Below are positions 12,201 to 23,681 of a stretch of DNA of 64,000 nucleotides, piece after piece; position 1 is the stretch's first letter, and each line of letters opens with the position of its first letter. A program made the position numbers and the translations under genes. Source of the stretch: Daphnia carinata (Eukaryota > Arthropoda > Branchiopoda > Diplostraca > Daphniidae); NCBI RefSeq assembly GCF_022539665.2, contig NC_081331.1:2018501-2082500 (forward strand). The letters run 5' to 3'. The notes beneath the pieces were generated by a model that ran no database searches, was not told the origin of the DNA, and was given only the letters and a program-made list of their open reading frames with translations.

Positions 12201-13792
12201 TATTAATTCAGTAGTATATCGACCATGTGAAATTCGTTATTTATATAACTCCCGAAACTTGAATTCCAGTCAGTTCTCACATGCATTCATTGGGCTTACA
12301 CCGCATGTCGAATGGTTGTTGTGGTCACTGCAACCCTTTGTGTCGCACAATGGTTTGCATCGTCACATAAGATTGCTGTTACTGCTCTTGTTGGTAATAT
12401 TCAAAGTAATGGTTTGTCCGGTGAGCATCAACCTCGTAGAGCTATACAGTGATATCCAATACTGCATATCTACATGAATATCTTTTTACAGGTTCTTCGC
12501 CGCAGCACGAATGGCCATCATCGACATTCTTTTCTACCTTCAATTAACACCTGGTATTGATGCGTTTACCATCTTGCCTATACACAACAGACTTGGTGAA
12601 CTGTTATTCAAGAATTTCTACCTGGATGGCTTGGCTATGCCGCCCATGTTGGATGTTATGCTATACTCCGTTGTCTCCTACAGTTTTTGCTTCGACACCT
12701 TCTTCATGGCATTACTCGTTTTCTACAAATTCTTCAAAAGGTAAGCTGTTGAAAATTCGCAGAGCTGATCCAATTATGATTCGTTAACTGTACCTAGAAC
12801 AGCCTTATTATCTTCGGCCGCTTCGAGCTTAAGTGAGTTATTTCCATCGTACTTTTCGTTTCTTGTTAATGTGAGATAGAGTAAACTATCAAATTGCTCC
12901 TTACAGCCATAAAGAGTTTGATCACTAGGGAACGAAAAGTAGCTCAATAAACCTTACTATATAGAAATCCTAAATGGCAAACAATGTTACTCAATTGAGT
13001 CTATGTGCTTCATCTACACTTATTTAGAAAGTAAAATCGTCGGGAAAATAGCCAGATAGTAGTTTGTCCACTTGTTGCGCGTCAATCCAATATCTTTAGT
13101 ACGTCCGAACGTTAGCTTTCAAACAGCTTTCTCACTTAAGCAACTTGAATACTTTCCAATTATTTTCATTCTTTTTGGAAGCTGAGAGAAAGTCGATCAG
13201 TCAAGTCGTATGCCGCAATGCTGTTCATGGCAGCTTTATTTGCATTTCCTGTTTTCAACAAACAGAAGAAAAAAAAAACAAATTTCGCCTCTACGAAAAT
13301 TGGGTTACTTAACTAAAGGATTACACTGAGCTTGCTAACCTACAATAGAAGAGGAACAAGAATTTTGGAGGATCATTATCAGAAAATACGTTGATATTGT
13401 ACACGATTTACTGATCAAAATTTCATTATTTGTTGCTATGTTTATTACCTGTATGATGCGTGGAATCCAGCTCAATCCATAGTCGGTATAAATGACTCAT
13501 ACTTCGTGATCCATTCCAAAACTTTTAGTTGATATGAACCGCAGACAGGTATGCCAAAAGTTGCGTTAAAAACTTTCCGATTTCTAGAATTGTATTTGAA
13601 AACTCGTTTAACTGTCGGAGGGGAAACTCTGAAACGGGAAATGAGTGACGTGATGATGGGAGTATAGTTGAAACGCCGAGGTACATTGGCAAACATTGAA
13701 CATACGCGTTAATATTTAAAATATTGAGAAAAAACGGACACATAAAGAATTCTGAACGTAAAACACGGACGATAAAGTTTTGATATCCCAAT
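9204..13792. other. 4.6-kb gap between elongases 2 and 3 with possible exons of an unrecognised gene
   Basis: Most of this stretch shows nothing recognisable. There are C- and A-runs at 9660-9680. Two exon-like segments on the plus strand stand out. One begins after a CAG acceptor at about 11705 (VDLAEEYWLQAKLLHPKTNR). The other, 12492-12740, is flanked by a TTTTTACAG acceptor and an AAAAG|GTAAGC donor and encodes a hydrophobic peptide including MAIIDILFYLQLTPG and FDTFFMALLVFYKFFKR. They could belong to a small membrane-protein gene or be decayed remnants. No family was recognised and no complete gene model could be built. Confidence 0.3.
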
Positions 13793-14738
13793 TCACTTGA
13801 TTTTTTTTACATCGTTGTTGTTGTTGTTATTGTTGTTGCTATGCTTTGGTTTGTAGGCCCTCGAATGGAAGTTTTTGAATAGTTGGAAGAAAAACACCGT
13901 TTGCACGAGAGCGTACCACGAAAATGCAGTCGGGAAATTACATTCGATGAAGAGCAACTGAAGTCCGTGCAAGCCAACAAGAAAGAACTGGACCATTTGG
14001 AAAACGGTCAAATATTTCTTCCACCACAGATACTTTTGAACTCGCGGACCCATTGCTGACATTAGATAGTAGAAGTACATAACAAAGTGCACAAAACTGT
14101 TAAAGGTGAGAAGGAAGGTAGCTTGGCCACCCGGAATAAAACGGAAGACAATCCATACGGTCAGCGGAATGCTGGCATGGTGGAAAACATGCAGGAAGGT
14201 GATTTGATTATCCTTTTTACGCATGATGAAAAACAAGGTATCAAGAAAATCAATGAATTTAGAAATGTAGAAGCAATAGCCCATCTTAATTAATTCCAGC
14301 GCATCTCTGTTGTCGGAGTAATCCACCGGCTGGCAAATCAAACTGTAACCGTTGAACCACGTTAGACGGCAAATATGGTAGAACATCCAGCCATTGAAAA
14401 CAATTTGGAACGCGTTGTAAACCATTAGTACACCGCGCAACTCAAAGGCTGGCCTGTTTTTCATTAGTTTGGGACCCAATATTTTGACAACGAATAGGTA
14501 AGCCAAGCAAATCAACACCGGCGTTTGCGGATTCTCCGTCAGGAACCATCCATCTGTACGCCTATCTGTTAAGAAACGCAAACTCGTACTCATAAGAAGC
14601 GGGAAAGCAAATATCTTTTAATCATACAAAATATTTTTTCATACATACTGACATTATTACGCAATTAAATTAAATATTACCTCTTTGATCCCAAATACGG
14701 ATGCTCTCGTCAACTACAGTTTGAATAACGGAGGCCAT
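13793..14738 (-). CDS. Very long chain fatty acid elongase 3 of the cluster (ELOVL4/7-like)
   Basis: Exons 14738-14681 and 14565-13793 join in phase 1 to about 276 aa. Exon 1 encodes MASVIQTVVDESIRIWDQRG. Motifs are DRRTDGWFL, FNGYSLICQPVDYS, SKFIDFLDT, histidine box HVFHH, NSFVHFVMYFYY and TVFQMVQ. The C-terminal tail carries a run of asparagines, encoded by an AAC/AAT microsatellite at about 13812-13842, then ends KKIK, a di-lysine ER-retrieval signal. The Asn run may vary in length between individuals because the coding DNA is a simple repeat. ER membrane acyl-CoA elongase; substrate unknown. Confidence 0.92.
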
Positions 14739-15794
14739 GGTTACACGACAGTAACTGGAAATGAACTGATTTGGATGTCTCGTTGTCCCGATGGTGTCTA
14801 GTCCTCAATGTCTATTCTGCTGTGAGCCATTTTACACACACACCTTCTTGGAGTTTCCGAAGAACCTCCTCTCTTTTTTCCCCTCCATATTTTCGTGAGC
14901 TAGTTTTCTCTCGATTCCTGCTTTTCAATTGTATTCGAATTGTTTCCATAATTTTTTTTCCTCTTAGCATTCTTTGCTAACTAGAGCTGGAGTCAGTTAC
15001 AACGACCTGGAATTAGTTCTTAGAGGTCTATCTTTTCCTACTTGATTGGTTTTCAAACGGTATGTAGCGTGAGCGTGCTATGAAATCATACTTTTCTCTT
15101 TTTGATTTTGGACCCTTGTTCGGAGCTACAAACAGAACGATGCGTGAATTTAATTCATTTAACGTCATTTAAGCCAAGATGAACAAGTTAACTTACTTTT
15201 CTCTTTATTTATTACAACATCAACTGAGTGAAGAATTTAGCTACAGGAGATGGAAAACAAGCCGGAGGAAAAAAAAACAAGATTAAATTTTGTAATGACA
15301 TCAAACGAGTTTTGAGAAAATGGGGCGTCACAACAACATTTCGTTTGCGCTAAATTAACAGTACCTGGCATTATAGTCGGAACTTGTTTTTTGTCTCTGA
15401 CCGAACGGAATGCAAAATTTTGAAGAAAAAAAAAACTCCCGAGAAAACAGGATTGCCAATCAAATGATCGTTCTACATGTAAAAAGAAGACGACCACAAA
15501 AGGATTCGATGATGCTTCTCATTTGGATTTAGGCAGCTTATGTCTGGTTTTAAAGGCTTTGAACTGGATCCAAATGCAACTGAAGTTGGACAGGCCATCC
15601 CCATATGCGAATGTGTGTCATTCTGTTTTGGATTTTAACTGCTATGGGTGGTCAAAAAGCAGGTCGAAATCTATTTTATTTTTATTTTCAGGAAATCAGA
15701 CAATTTGTCTAACCCTTTTTTTATTTTTGGCTTTTAAAATAGTGTTATGACGAGTTTATTTAACGGCGAAAATAATTAACACACAGACAAAACT
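14739..15794. other. Intergenic between elongases 3 and 4
   Basis: Elongases 3 and 4 are both on the minus strand, so this should hold the promoter of copy 3 and the 3' end of copy 4. No gene or motif was recognised; the frames present look like chance. Confidence 0.5.
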
Positions 15795-16732
15795 CTACAT
15801 ATATTTCTTGCTGTCGCTGTCATTGTTGTTGTTAGTGATTGCTGACTTTGACGAAGAATGAATTTTCTTATTTTTCTGGTACGTATGTCTATAGAAGTTG
15901 AGAAACATCAGAAGGAAAAACACTTCGTGGAGGCCTATCCAACAGGACATAAGGTATGGAAAATCGCAGTCAACAAAGAGCAATTGGAAACAATGAATGG
16001 ACGCAGTGACGAATTGAACCATCTGAAAAGTGGTAAGGTATTTCTTCCATCCGAGGTATTTTTGAACTTGTGGTCCCATCGCCGCCAAGAAGTAATAGAA
16101 ATACATGACAACATGCACCAGGGAGTTAAGGAATGCGAAAAATGAACCGTGCCCTCCGCAAACGTAACGGATGCCCGGCCACAAAGTCGTAGGAATCCAG
16201 CCGTGGTGGATAATGTGAAGCATCGTGATTTGATTACTTTTCTTGCGGAGAACGAAGAATATCGTGTCGAATAAGTCGACGAATTTTGAAAGGTAGAACA
16301 CGTAACATGCTCTAAGAACCCGATATGCTGATTCGTCATACGAATAATCAACTGGTTGGCAGAAAAAACTGTAATTCCCGCTGAGCCATCCGTAGCGGCT
16401 TAGTTCGTAGAACACCCAGACATTGACGACAATCTGAAAGAAGTTGTAGAACAGTAAAACTCGTCGCAGGTCATACGCTGGCCGGTTTTCCATAAATTTT
16501 GGCCCCAATACTTTGACGATGAAGACGTAAGCCAGGCAAATTGCCATAGCAGGCAATGGAGAGCTCATCAATGGCCAGCCGTCCACTCTCGTATCTAAAA
16601 ATGAACAGGAACCAATTTTTGTTTAAACCAAAAATTGCACAGATCACATAAAAACGATGAAGAAGATTTCACACCTCTCAGTTCCCATAGTTTGTTGGTA
16701 TAAAAGGCGATGGAGTCAACTAGCGCAGCCAT
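15795..16732 (-). CDS. Very long chain fatty acid elongase 4 of the cluster (WLSGNYS subgroup)
   Basis: Exons 16732-16675 and 16594-15795 join in phase 1 to about 285 aa. Exon 1 encodes MAALVDSIAFYTNKLWELRG. Motifs are DTRVDGWPLMSSPLP, then WLSGNYSFFCQPVDYS in place of the FNGYS form, SKFVDLFDT, histidine box HIIHH followed by G, NSLVHVVMYFYY and TTFQMVQ. The tail is Ser/Asn-rich and ends KKYM, a di-lysine signal. With copies 5 and 6 it forms a distinct subgroup by sequence, consistent with local duplication. ER acyl-CoA elongase by family; substrate unknown. Confidence 0.92.
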
Positions 16733-17535
16733 TTTTTGGCAAAGCGATTCTCGTTTTTCCTAACTCTCTTGACAAATGTGAAAAGGGGTGCGACTTTCAG
16801 TATGGGGTTTTCATAAGAGAGACTATGACGTGGTGCTCAAGAGCTCCCCAGGATGTGACGGACTATTTCGCGTCGGTTTTCCTGGGTCCTTTATATAGCC
16901 TTCCACCAGTTCTACGAGAACAAGGCAAGATATACCCACTGGTCTGATTTACCTACGCTACACAAAACAGATCATTTGAATGAACCTTTCTCTTCCGCCA
17001 ACCTCAATTAATCCTGTCTAACTAGTTTTCCCGGTTAACTTTCATTGTACCATATAAACTGTACTCAGCACGATTTGAAACGAAAGAAAAAAAGGAAAAA
17101 GGGGGTCGATTTCGGCAGATCCATAGGGGGATTTCAAAATTGTTTGCTTGTGCATTTGTCAGCCACCTGAGCAACCACTGCGCGCTCGTGAACAAGGAAT
17201 TGTTGCTGATTATTTTTTTATGTCTGTTCCTTCTGGCCTGATGCAATGTCTAGTTGTAGGATCTCCGCTTTCACGTTCATGAACAGGTGTTTGGGATTTG
17301 TAAGACTAAACATGTATTTTCGCAATAAACTTTCACGTTCAAAAATTTTGCTAGGTAAACGAAAGTAAAACACCATTTTCGGAAAAAGTTGAGAAAAGCC
17401 ATTCGATAGACACAAGGTGAATTCCTTTTCGTTTTGGCGTTTCGAAATATCACAAGGGATTCACGGAAAATCGACTGACGCTTAAATTTTTTCCAACTTT
17501 ATTCGCATGCCAACGCAGTAGTGTATTTCTGCTAT
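16733..17535. other. Intergenic between elongases 4 and 5
   Basis: No gene was recognised. The stretch should hold the promoter of elongase 4 next to 16732 and the 3' end of elongase 5. Short frames here are chance. Confidence 0.5.
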
Positions 17536-18481
17536 TTAGAGATCTTTGTTTGACATTCGAGTTTTGTTACAAGATGGTGATAGTGTTTCTTTTTCCTTAT
17601 GATAGGCGTTCCTGTAAAAGTTGATAAACAAACCGAGAAAAATCAGTTCATGACCACCAATCCACCAGCAAAACGCGATAGGGAAATCACAGTCGATGAA
17701 CATCAGTTGGAAACAGTGGAACGAAGCCATGATGAATTGAATCATCTGAAAGCTCGTCAAATGTTTCTTCCAGCCGAGATACTTTTGATAGCTTGGTCCC
17801 ATGGCCGCCATAAAGTAGTAGAAGTACATTACGACGTGCACCAACGTGTTGAGAAATGCAAAAAAGGATGCGTGTCCTCCGCAAACGAAGCGCACACCCG
17901 GCCATAATGTCATCGGAAGTATCCCGTGATGGATAACGTGAAGCATGGTGATTTGATTGTTTTTTTTGCGAAGCACAAAGAACAATGTGTCCAATAAATC
18001 GATGAACTTTGAAATGTAAAAGCAATAGCCTGCTCTGACGATTCGCATTGCTGCCTCACTGTTTGAATAATCGACTGGCTGGCAAATAAAACTATAATTT
18101 CCACTGAGCCAACCGAAGCGGCCGAGTTCGTAAAATAACCAGCCATTGAAAATAATCTGAAAGAGGTTGTAAGCCATTAGTATTCCTCGTAGTTTGAAGG
18201 CTGGCCTGTTTTTCATAAACTTCGGACCGCACATTTTTACGGCGTAGACGTAACCTAAGCAGATCATGATGGACGGCAAAGGAGAGCTCATTAACGGTAA
18301 GCCGTCCAGCCGCTTGTCTGTTTACACAAAGAACAATTTTAGTGAGAAGTACTTTAACTGTATTATTTAAAATCACAATAAAGAACAAAGCAATAAAAGA
18401 AGTTTAAATTGTATTTTTACTACCTCTAGATTCCCATAGTCTTTTGCTTTCTAATAAGGCTGCTTGGATGTAGGAAGCCAT
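17536..18481 (-). CDS. Very long chain fatty acid elongase 5 of the cluster (WLSGNYS subgroup)
   Basis: Exons 18481-18424 and 18317-17536 join in phase 1 to about 279 aa. Exon 1 encodes MASYIQAALLESKRLWESRG. Exon 2 begins DKRLDGLPLMSSPLP, with Leu where the other copies have Trp after DG. Further motifs are WLSGNYSFICQPVDYS, SKFIDLLDT, histidine box HVIHH, NTLVHVVMYFYY and TSFQMIQ. The tail ends NKDL, so it lacks the KKxx form and has Lys only at -3. Closest relative by eye is copy 6. ER acyl-CoA elongase by family; substrate unknown. Confidence 0.92.
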
Positions 18482-19638
18482 ACCACAGTACAACCTCAGT
18501 CAGCAGTTTACTTCGTTAAACTAAGAACGTGATTTTATTTTTGTTGTTCGTCATTTCCGACTTAGATATGTGATTTCCTCGTTTTCGTATTTTGTCAGTG
18601 TTGGGGAGGGTTGACCTCAAACAAACCGTACCGGATTTCGTACGTGTACCACACCGGAATTAAGTGGTATCGCTCCGGATGCATGTACTCCCCAAATAAT
18701 TATAGTTCTTGTTAGGTACCTATTTGTCACAGCGGTTTGCCGCCCTTCCATAACGGGGATGTCTGAGATAAACTCCACTATATAGAAAAGAACCTTTTCT
18801 GCTAATGAACTAGAACCAATATTTAAAATACAAGAATATTAAGTACAGAAAAGACAAGGATAGAAAATAGAAAAAAACTGGCCAAATAGAGCATTCTATA
18901 AAGCCAGTTTTTTGTTATAAACTAGGGCGTCGAAAATTTCGTATGGGCTACTTTTATCCTAAACCGGCCCTTAGCATAAATTCGATTTCGGCGTTAAATC
19001 CCGATTTGGACTACCTTTTTGCATTTGTATCGTTTGGAGTTCAAAGCTCATATTCAAAATTCAAGTGCAAAAATAGTTTCACCTTTTTTTCTTTCAGAGA
19101 ACAAAGAGAAACTAGGAGCTTGGTATTCTTGTTCGATCGTCCACAATACAGGTCACGGACGTAAACAAATTTTGTCAGAAAAATAGTTTTGCCTTTCTAG
19201 TTTGTAACTAGACTATATCAACTCCTGCTCATCTATCAAAAGTAATCGGCACTGAAACATAGCACCATGAGATTCGTACGCAGAGATCTTTTTAGCAACT
19301 TACTAGGTCACCGAATGAAAAACATTACATCTCGTGGTTAAAAACGAAATGCTGAACCAGCTCTGCCGCAAGCTACACTTGTTGTTTTTTTTTTTGTGAT
19401 GATGCCGTATCCTTTAGCTCTTTAGCGTTGGGGTTATATAATCAAAATAAAATAAATTTTTATCGAAGAGTTACTGCTATAGAAAAACGGAACATGACTT
19501 TTGAGAAGCGGCAAAGCCTTTGCATACGTGAAAGGTAAATGCGAAATGTCAGTGGAGCTCTTTAATTTACCGAGACCTTCTATTTTCTACACAAGTGCCA
19601 ACAGGTATTTTTGTCAGAAGTTTCACGCACTGAATCAT
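18482..19638. other. Intergenic between elongases 5 and 6
   Basis: Nothing recognisable apart from T-runs near 19384-19395 and AT-rich DNA. The promoter of elongase 5 should lie at the left end. Confidence 0.5.
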
Positions 19639-20622
19639 TCAGCAAATTTTTAGCCTCACGTTTTTCTTTTTGGATTGGGATGATGACTTCGTTGCTTGCT
19701 GTGGTAAATAAGTTTGTCTGTAGAAATTGATGAAAAGGAAAAAAAAGAGGATTTCGTGACATCCGATCCACCAGCAGAAAACGATGGGGAAATCACAGTC
19801 GATGAATATCAGCTGGAAACAATGGACCGATCCAACAATGAACTGCATTATTTGGAAGCATGTCAGATGCTTTTTCCAGCCGAGGTATTTGCGAACGCTT
19901 GGTCCCATTGCCGCCAAAAAATAGTAGAAGTACATCACAACGTGCACCAACGTATTGAGGAAGGCGAAAAAACAGGCGTGTCCACCGGCCGTGAAACGAA
20001 CTCCCGGCCATATGGTCATGGGAAGTAGTCCATGATGGATGACGTGAAGCATCGTGATTTGATTATTTTTCTTGCGAAGCACAAAGAACAGCGTATCAAA
20101 TAAATCAAGGAACTTTGACATGAAAAACCAATAGCTGGCTCTGAGGATCCGTAGGGCTGCTTCGTTATTCGAGTAATCAACTGGCTGACAAGTGAAGCTG
20201 TAATTCCCGCTGAGCCAGCCGTAACGGCCTAATTCGTAGAATAGCCAGCCGTTGCAAACAATCTGAATTGCGTTGTACACCGCTAAAACTTCTCGAAGGT
20301 TGTAAGCCGGTCGATGATTCATGAACTTGGGGCCCCATATTTTGACGAAGTAGACGTAAGTTAAACATATTACGATTGTTGGAAGAGGGGAGCTCATAAG
20401 CGGCCAGCCATCTATTCGTTTATCTAGGAGAATACGGAGAACGATTAATGGGAAAATTTAAAATTTTCTTTTGGCAAGAATATTTTTTTAACGCAATCCG
20501 GACATGTACGCATCTTATTTTATGAGCCTCCCTGTGGGTAACAGAGCAAATTGACTTTTCATACCTCTTGATTCCCATAATGGCGAATTCTCGAAAATCA
20601 GGGCTTGGAAGAGGAAAGCCAT
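19639..20622 (-). CDS. Very long chain fatty acid elongase 6 of the cluster (WLSGNYS subgroup)
   Basis: Exons 20622-20565 and 20423-19639 join in phase 1 to about 280 aa. Exon 1 encodes MAFLFQALIFENSPLWESRG. Motifs are DKRIDGWPLMSSPLP, WLSGNYSFTCQPVDYS, SKFLDLFDT, histidine box HVIHH, NTLVHVVMYFYY and TCFQIMQ. The tail is Ser/Lys-rich and ends LKIC, with Lys only at -3. The intron of 141 bp is the longest in the cluster. ER acyl-CoA elongase by family; substrate unknown. Confidence 0.92.
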
Positions 20623-21170
20623 TGTGCAGCAAGCGACACGGTTATTCGGAAAACTGACGACGCACGTCGATTATTCACCAGTTTATAGGTGTTGCTGCAT
20701 CGTCGCAAGCCGTGTACAAGGTTAACGAAACGAAAGGTTTCCGCCTCGTCAGGTTCCGTGCATTCTCTCTATGCCAGCCTCAACTTTGACGTAAACATGG
20801 CTTTTATGACAGCCGAATGGTTACGCTGCAGTAGCCTTCATTTGTCTTTCTTCACTCCCACTTGTACATCTAAAGAAAAGAACCGTTGAGCAGCTAACAG
20901 AAAGAAAAGTTCAAATCATAAATTCAATCTCAGCTCATAACCGCTGTGAAATGGTTAGATTGGTAGTTACGAACCTCGTTATGCTCAACAAGTTATGAAA
21001 ACTATTATTCCCATGTGTATGTTTGCTGAGATGATCACAGGGTATATATAGAGGTAATCTGAAATGCTGTGACATAACATAGCTGTCGACAACTTCAAGC
21101 CGGCAGGCTATTTTTCGGGTTCCCTAGTTCACCTACAACTTCGTGTGCAAATCGAAAGTGAAAAAAAATC
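20623..21170. other. Shared upstream region of divergent elongases 6 and 7
   Basis: Copy 6 (-) and copy 7 (+) point away from each other across 548 bp, so both promoters must lie here or overlap it. No core element could be named with confidence; a GTATATATAG stretch at about 21042-21051 could be the TATA box of copy 7. Confidence 0.35.
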
Positions 21171-22039
21171 ATGTTTTCTCTGGTACACTACGTTTTCGAT
21201 GAAGCTGCCAGGATCTGGGACCTAAGAGGTACAGTTTTAATGTCAGAGGTTTCAAAATCGCTCATTAAAAATTGCGCCGTTTAACAGACAAGCGAACAGA
21301 TGGATGGCTACTGACGGATTCTCCGCTAACACCAACATTGATTTGCCTGGTATACGTGTATGCTGTTCAAATACTAGGGCCCAAACTTATGGAAAATCAA
21401 GCAGCTTACAAGTTGAGAGGCTTACTTGTGATATACAACGTATTTCAAATATCATTCAATGGTTGGATGTTCTACCATCTTTGCCGCTTAACGTGGTTCA
21501 ACGGTTACAGTCTCATGTGTCAGCCAGTGGATTACTCGGACAACGAAGACGCCCTACAAATAATCACGCTCGGCTATTGCAACTACCTGTGCAAATTAAT
21601 CGATTTTTTCGACACCGTATTTTTTGTGTTGCGAAAAAAGAACAGCCAGCAAATAACGTTCTTGCACGTATATCATCACGCTACAATGCCCCTCACTGTT
21701 TGGATCGTTTTTCGATACGTCCCGGGTGGACAAAGCGTTTTCATGCCGACTGTCAATAGTTTTGTGCACGTCGTTATGTATTTTTACTACCTAATGGCAG
21801 CCATGGGACCACGCTTCCAAAAATATCTTTGGTGGAAAAAGTACCTCACCGGTTTGCAGATGTTGCAGTTCTTATGTGTTGGAGTGCATGGGTCACAGTT
21901 ATTGCTCATCGAATGCGATTTCCCCATCTTCTTCCCATGGTTCTTCGTCACACAATCCATAGTATTCTTCCTATTATTCAAAGCTTTTCACTCTAAAGCG
22001 TACAAGGTAACTAAAATAGACAACAAAAAAATTAAGTAA
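21171..22039 (+). CDS. Very long chain fatty acid elongase 7 of the cluster (FNGYS subgroup)
   Basis: Exons 21171-21228 and 21288-22039 join in phase 1 across a 59-bp intron to about 269 aa. Exon 1 encodes MFSLVHYVFDEAARIWDLRG. Motifs are DKRTDGWLL, FNGYSLMCQPVDYS, CKLIDFFDT, histidine box HVYHH preceded by an extra Gln (SQQITFL), NSFVHVVMYFYY and TGLQMLQ. The C-terminus ends KKIK, a di-lysine ER-retrieval signal. The HVYHH form is the one usually seen in polyunsaturated-chain elongases of vertebrates, but that alone does not set specificity here. Confidence 0.92.
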
Positions 22040-22742
22040 ATTGATATGTTCACAATTTTTTTTTTTTTACAATCTTTTATGTAAACCTTTTATATAATCC
22101 GGCTACATAGACAAGTAAATAGATTGTTCTTAAAAACAGTCTTTCTTTTCTCCTTTCCTTTTAGTATCATAGATATGCAAATATTTGGTTATCACATGCC
22201 AAAAAATAACGGTAACGGTTGTCTTTAAGCATAAGCGTGGTCAAGAAACATTTTTAAGAATTTGGTATAAGTATTCTGTATGGTAAATGTTATGGTCTGC
22301 TGACTACTACAGTGTCACCATCATAACAAAAATCACTAATACGTGCGAATAATGTTTGCCTCCCTATAATGCCAGGAGAAAATCATGCTAGGTTTCAAAC
22401 ACAGAATTTGTATTGCAGCAAAGTGGGAATCCCCCTTTCCCAAAGTCCTTTTTCATGCGTCGTAAAAATTTTACTTCATGTTGCTCTATTGCCTACGCTT
22501 TATCACAATAGCTGTTCCATCAAGAGTCCCCCCCCCCAAAAAAAAAACTGAATTATAATTTAAAGCCTTTCTTCCGCTTTTCTTCTTTACATTATCACAA
22601 ATCCTCCTATATGTGCTTCGAATATCCCTTGCATCGGCAGACCGTTTTGATCCGCCACGCTAACCTGTGTTTCTTTTGCGTCGCAAACAGTACACTGCAT
22701 TTCATTTGTTGCAGTGCCAAAAACGTACAAGTTCATCATACA
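22040..22742. other. Intergenic between elongases 7 and 8
   Basis: AT-rich with T-, C- and A-runs (22058-22069, 22528-22547). The frame of elongase 8 is open upstream of its start back to 22611, but those codons do not resemble any family N-terminus. Confidence 0.5.
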
Positions 22743-23681
22743 ATGGATCCCGTTAAGACTCTCATTTCTGGATGCAGCCGAATTTGGGAGGCAAGAGGTA
22801 TTTATTTAAGCAACAGCAACGGTTTCTTAAAAGTTTGTTTTATAACCGAACTCAACCCACCTGCATTGCACTTGCACCAAATTATTTTTTCCGATATTTG
22901 CATGTCCTCAAGTCATCTTTTCAATTCAAAAGATACACGGACAGACGGATGGCCATTAACAGAATCTCCACTAACGGCAATCCTGATTTGCCTGGCTTAC
23001 CTGTTCGCTGCCAAAATGTTGGGTCCGAAGCTGATGGCGAATCGTCCACCTTACGACTTACGAGGAGCACTGGTGACTTACAATGCCTTCCAAATCTTTT
23101 TTAATGGGTGGATGTTCTACCACATCTGCTGCGTGACCTGGCTGAAAGGCTACAGTCTGATTTGCCAGCCAGTGGATTACTCGAACAATGAAGATGCTCT
23201 TCAGGCGATTAGCATGGGATACTTTTATTGCATATCCAAACTCCTTGATTTACTGGATACGTTGTTCTTTGTGTTACGTAAAAAGGACAATCACTTAACT
23301 TTTCTTCACATTTATCATCACATCTGTATGCTGTTGACAGTATGGATTGGCTTCCGGTTCATTTCGGGTGGTCAAAGTGCTTTTCTGCCAACTGTCAACA
23401 CTTTAATGAACGTCGGCGTGCACTTTTACTACCTCATTGCTGCAATGGGCCCGTCCTTTCGAAAATACTTGTGGTGGAAAAAGTATCTAACCGTTTTTCA
23501 AATGTTCGAATTAGTCTGCATTGGTTTGCATGGATCGCAATTATTATTTGTCGATTGTGGCTTTCCTTCCGCCATTGCGTGGTATTACGTTGCACAGACG
23601 TGTATTTTCTTACTGCTTTTCAAAAACTTTCATTCAAAAACATACCCAACAAATAACAATTTCCATTGCAAAAGTAAATGA
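22743..23681 (+). CDS. Divergent fatty acid elongase 8 of the cluster, two motifs altered
   Basis: Exons 22743-22797 and 22933-23681 join in phase 1 to about 267 aa. Exon 1 encodes MDPVKTLISGCSRIWEARG and is one codon shorter than in the other copies. DTRTDGWPL, CQPVDYS, SKLLDLLDT and the histidine box HIYHH are kept. The motif that reads N-x-x-V-H-x-x-M-Y-x-Y-Y in the other seven copies reads NTLMNVGVHFYY here, losing His, Met and Tyr, and TxFQMxQ reads TVFQMFE. FNGYS is LKGYS. The tail ends CKSK. The intron is 135 bp with no in-frame stop, so an unspliced message would add 45 residues. The frame is intact, so it is not an obvious pseudogene, but activity may be changed or lost. Confidence 0.88.
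   Translation: MDPVKTLISGCSRIWEARGIYLSNSNGFLKVCFITELNPPALHLHQIIFSDICMSSSHLFNSKDTRTDGWPLTESPLTAILICLAYLFAAKMLGPKLMANRPPYDLRGALVTYNAFQIFFNGWMFYHICCVTWLKGYSLICQPVDYSNNEDALQAISMGYFYCISKLLDLLDTLFFVLRKKDNHLTFLHIYHHICMLLTVWIGFRFISGGQSAFLPTVNTLMNVGVHFYYLIAAMGPSFRKYLWWKKYLTVFQMFELVCIGLHGSQLLFVDCGFPSAIAWYYVAQTCIFLLLFKNFHSKTYPTNNNFHCKSK

Noticed and set aside
22611-22742. Upstream in-frame ATG extending elongase 8
   Set aside because: The start at 22743 matches the short exon 1 of the other copies; the extra residues resemble no ELOVL N-terminus.
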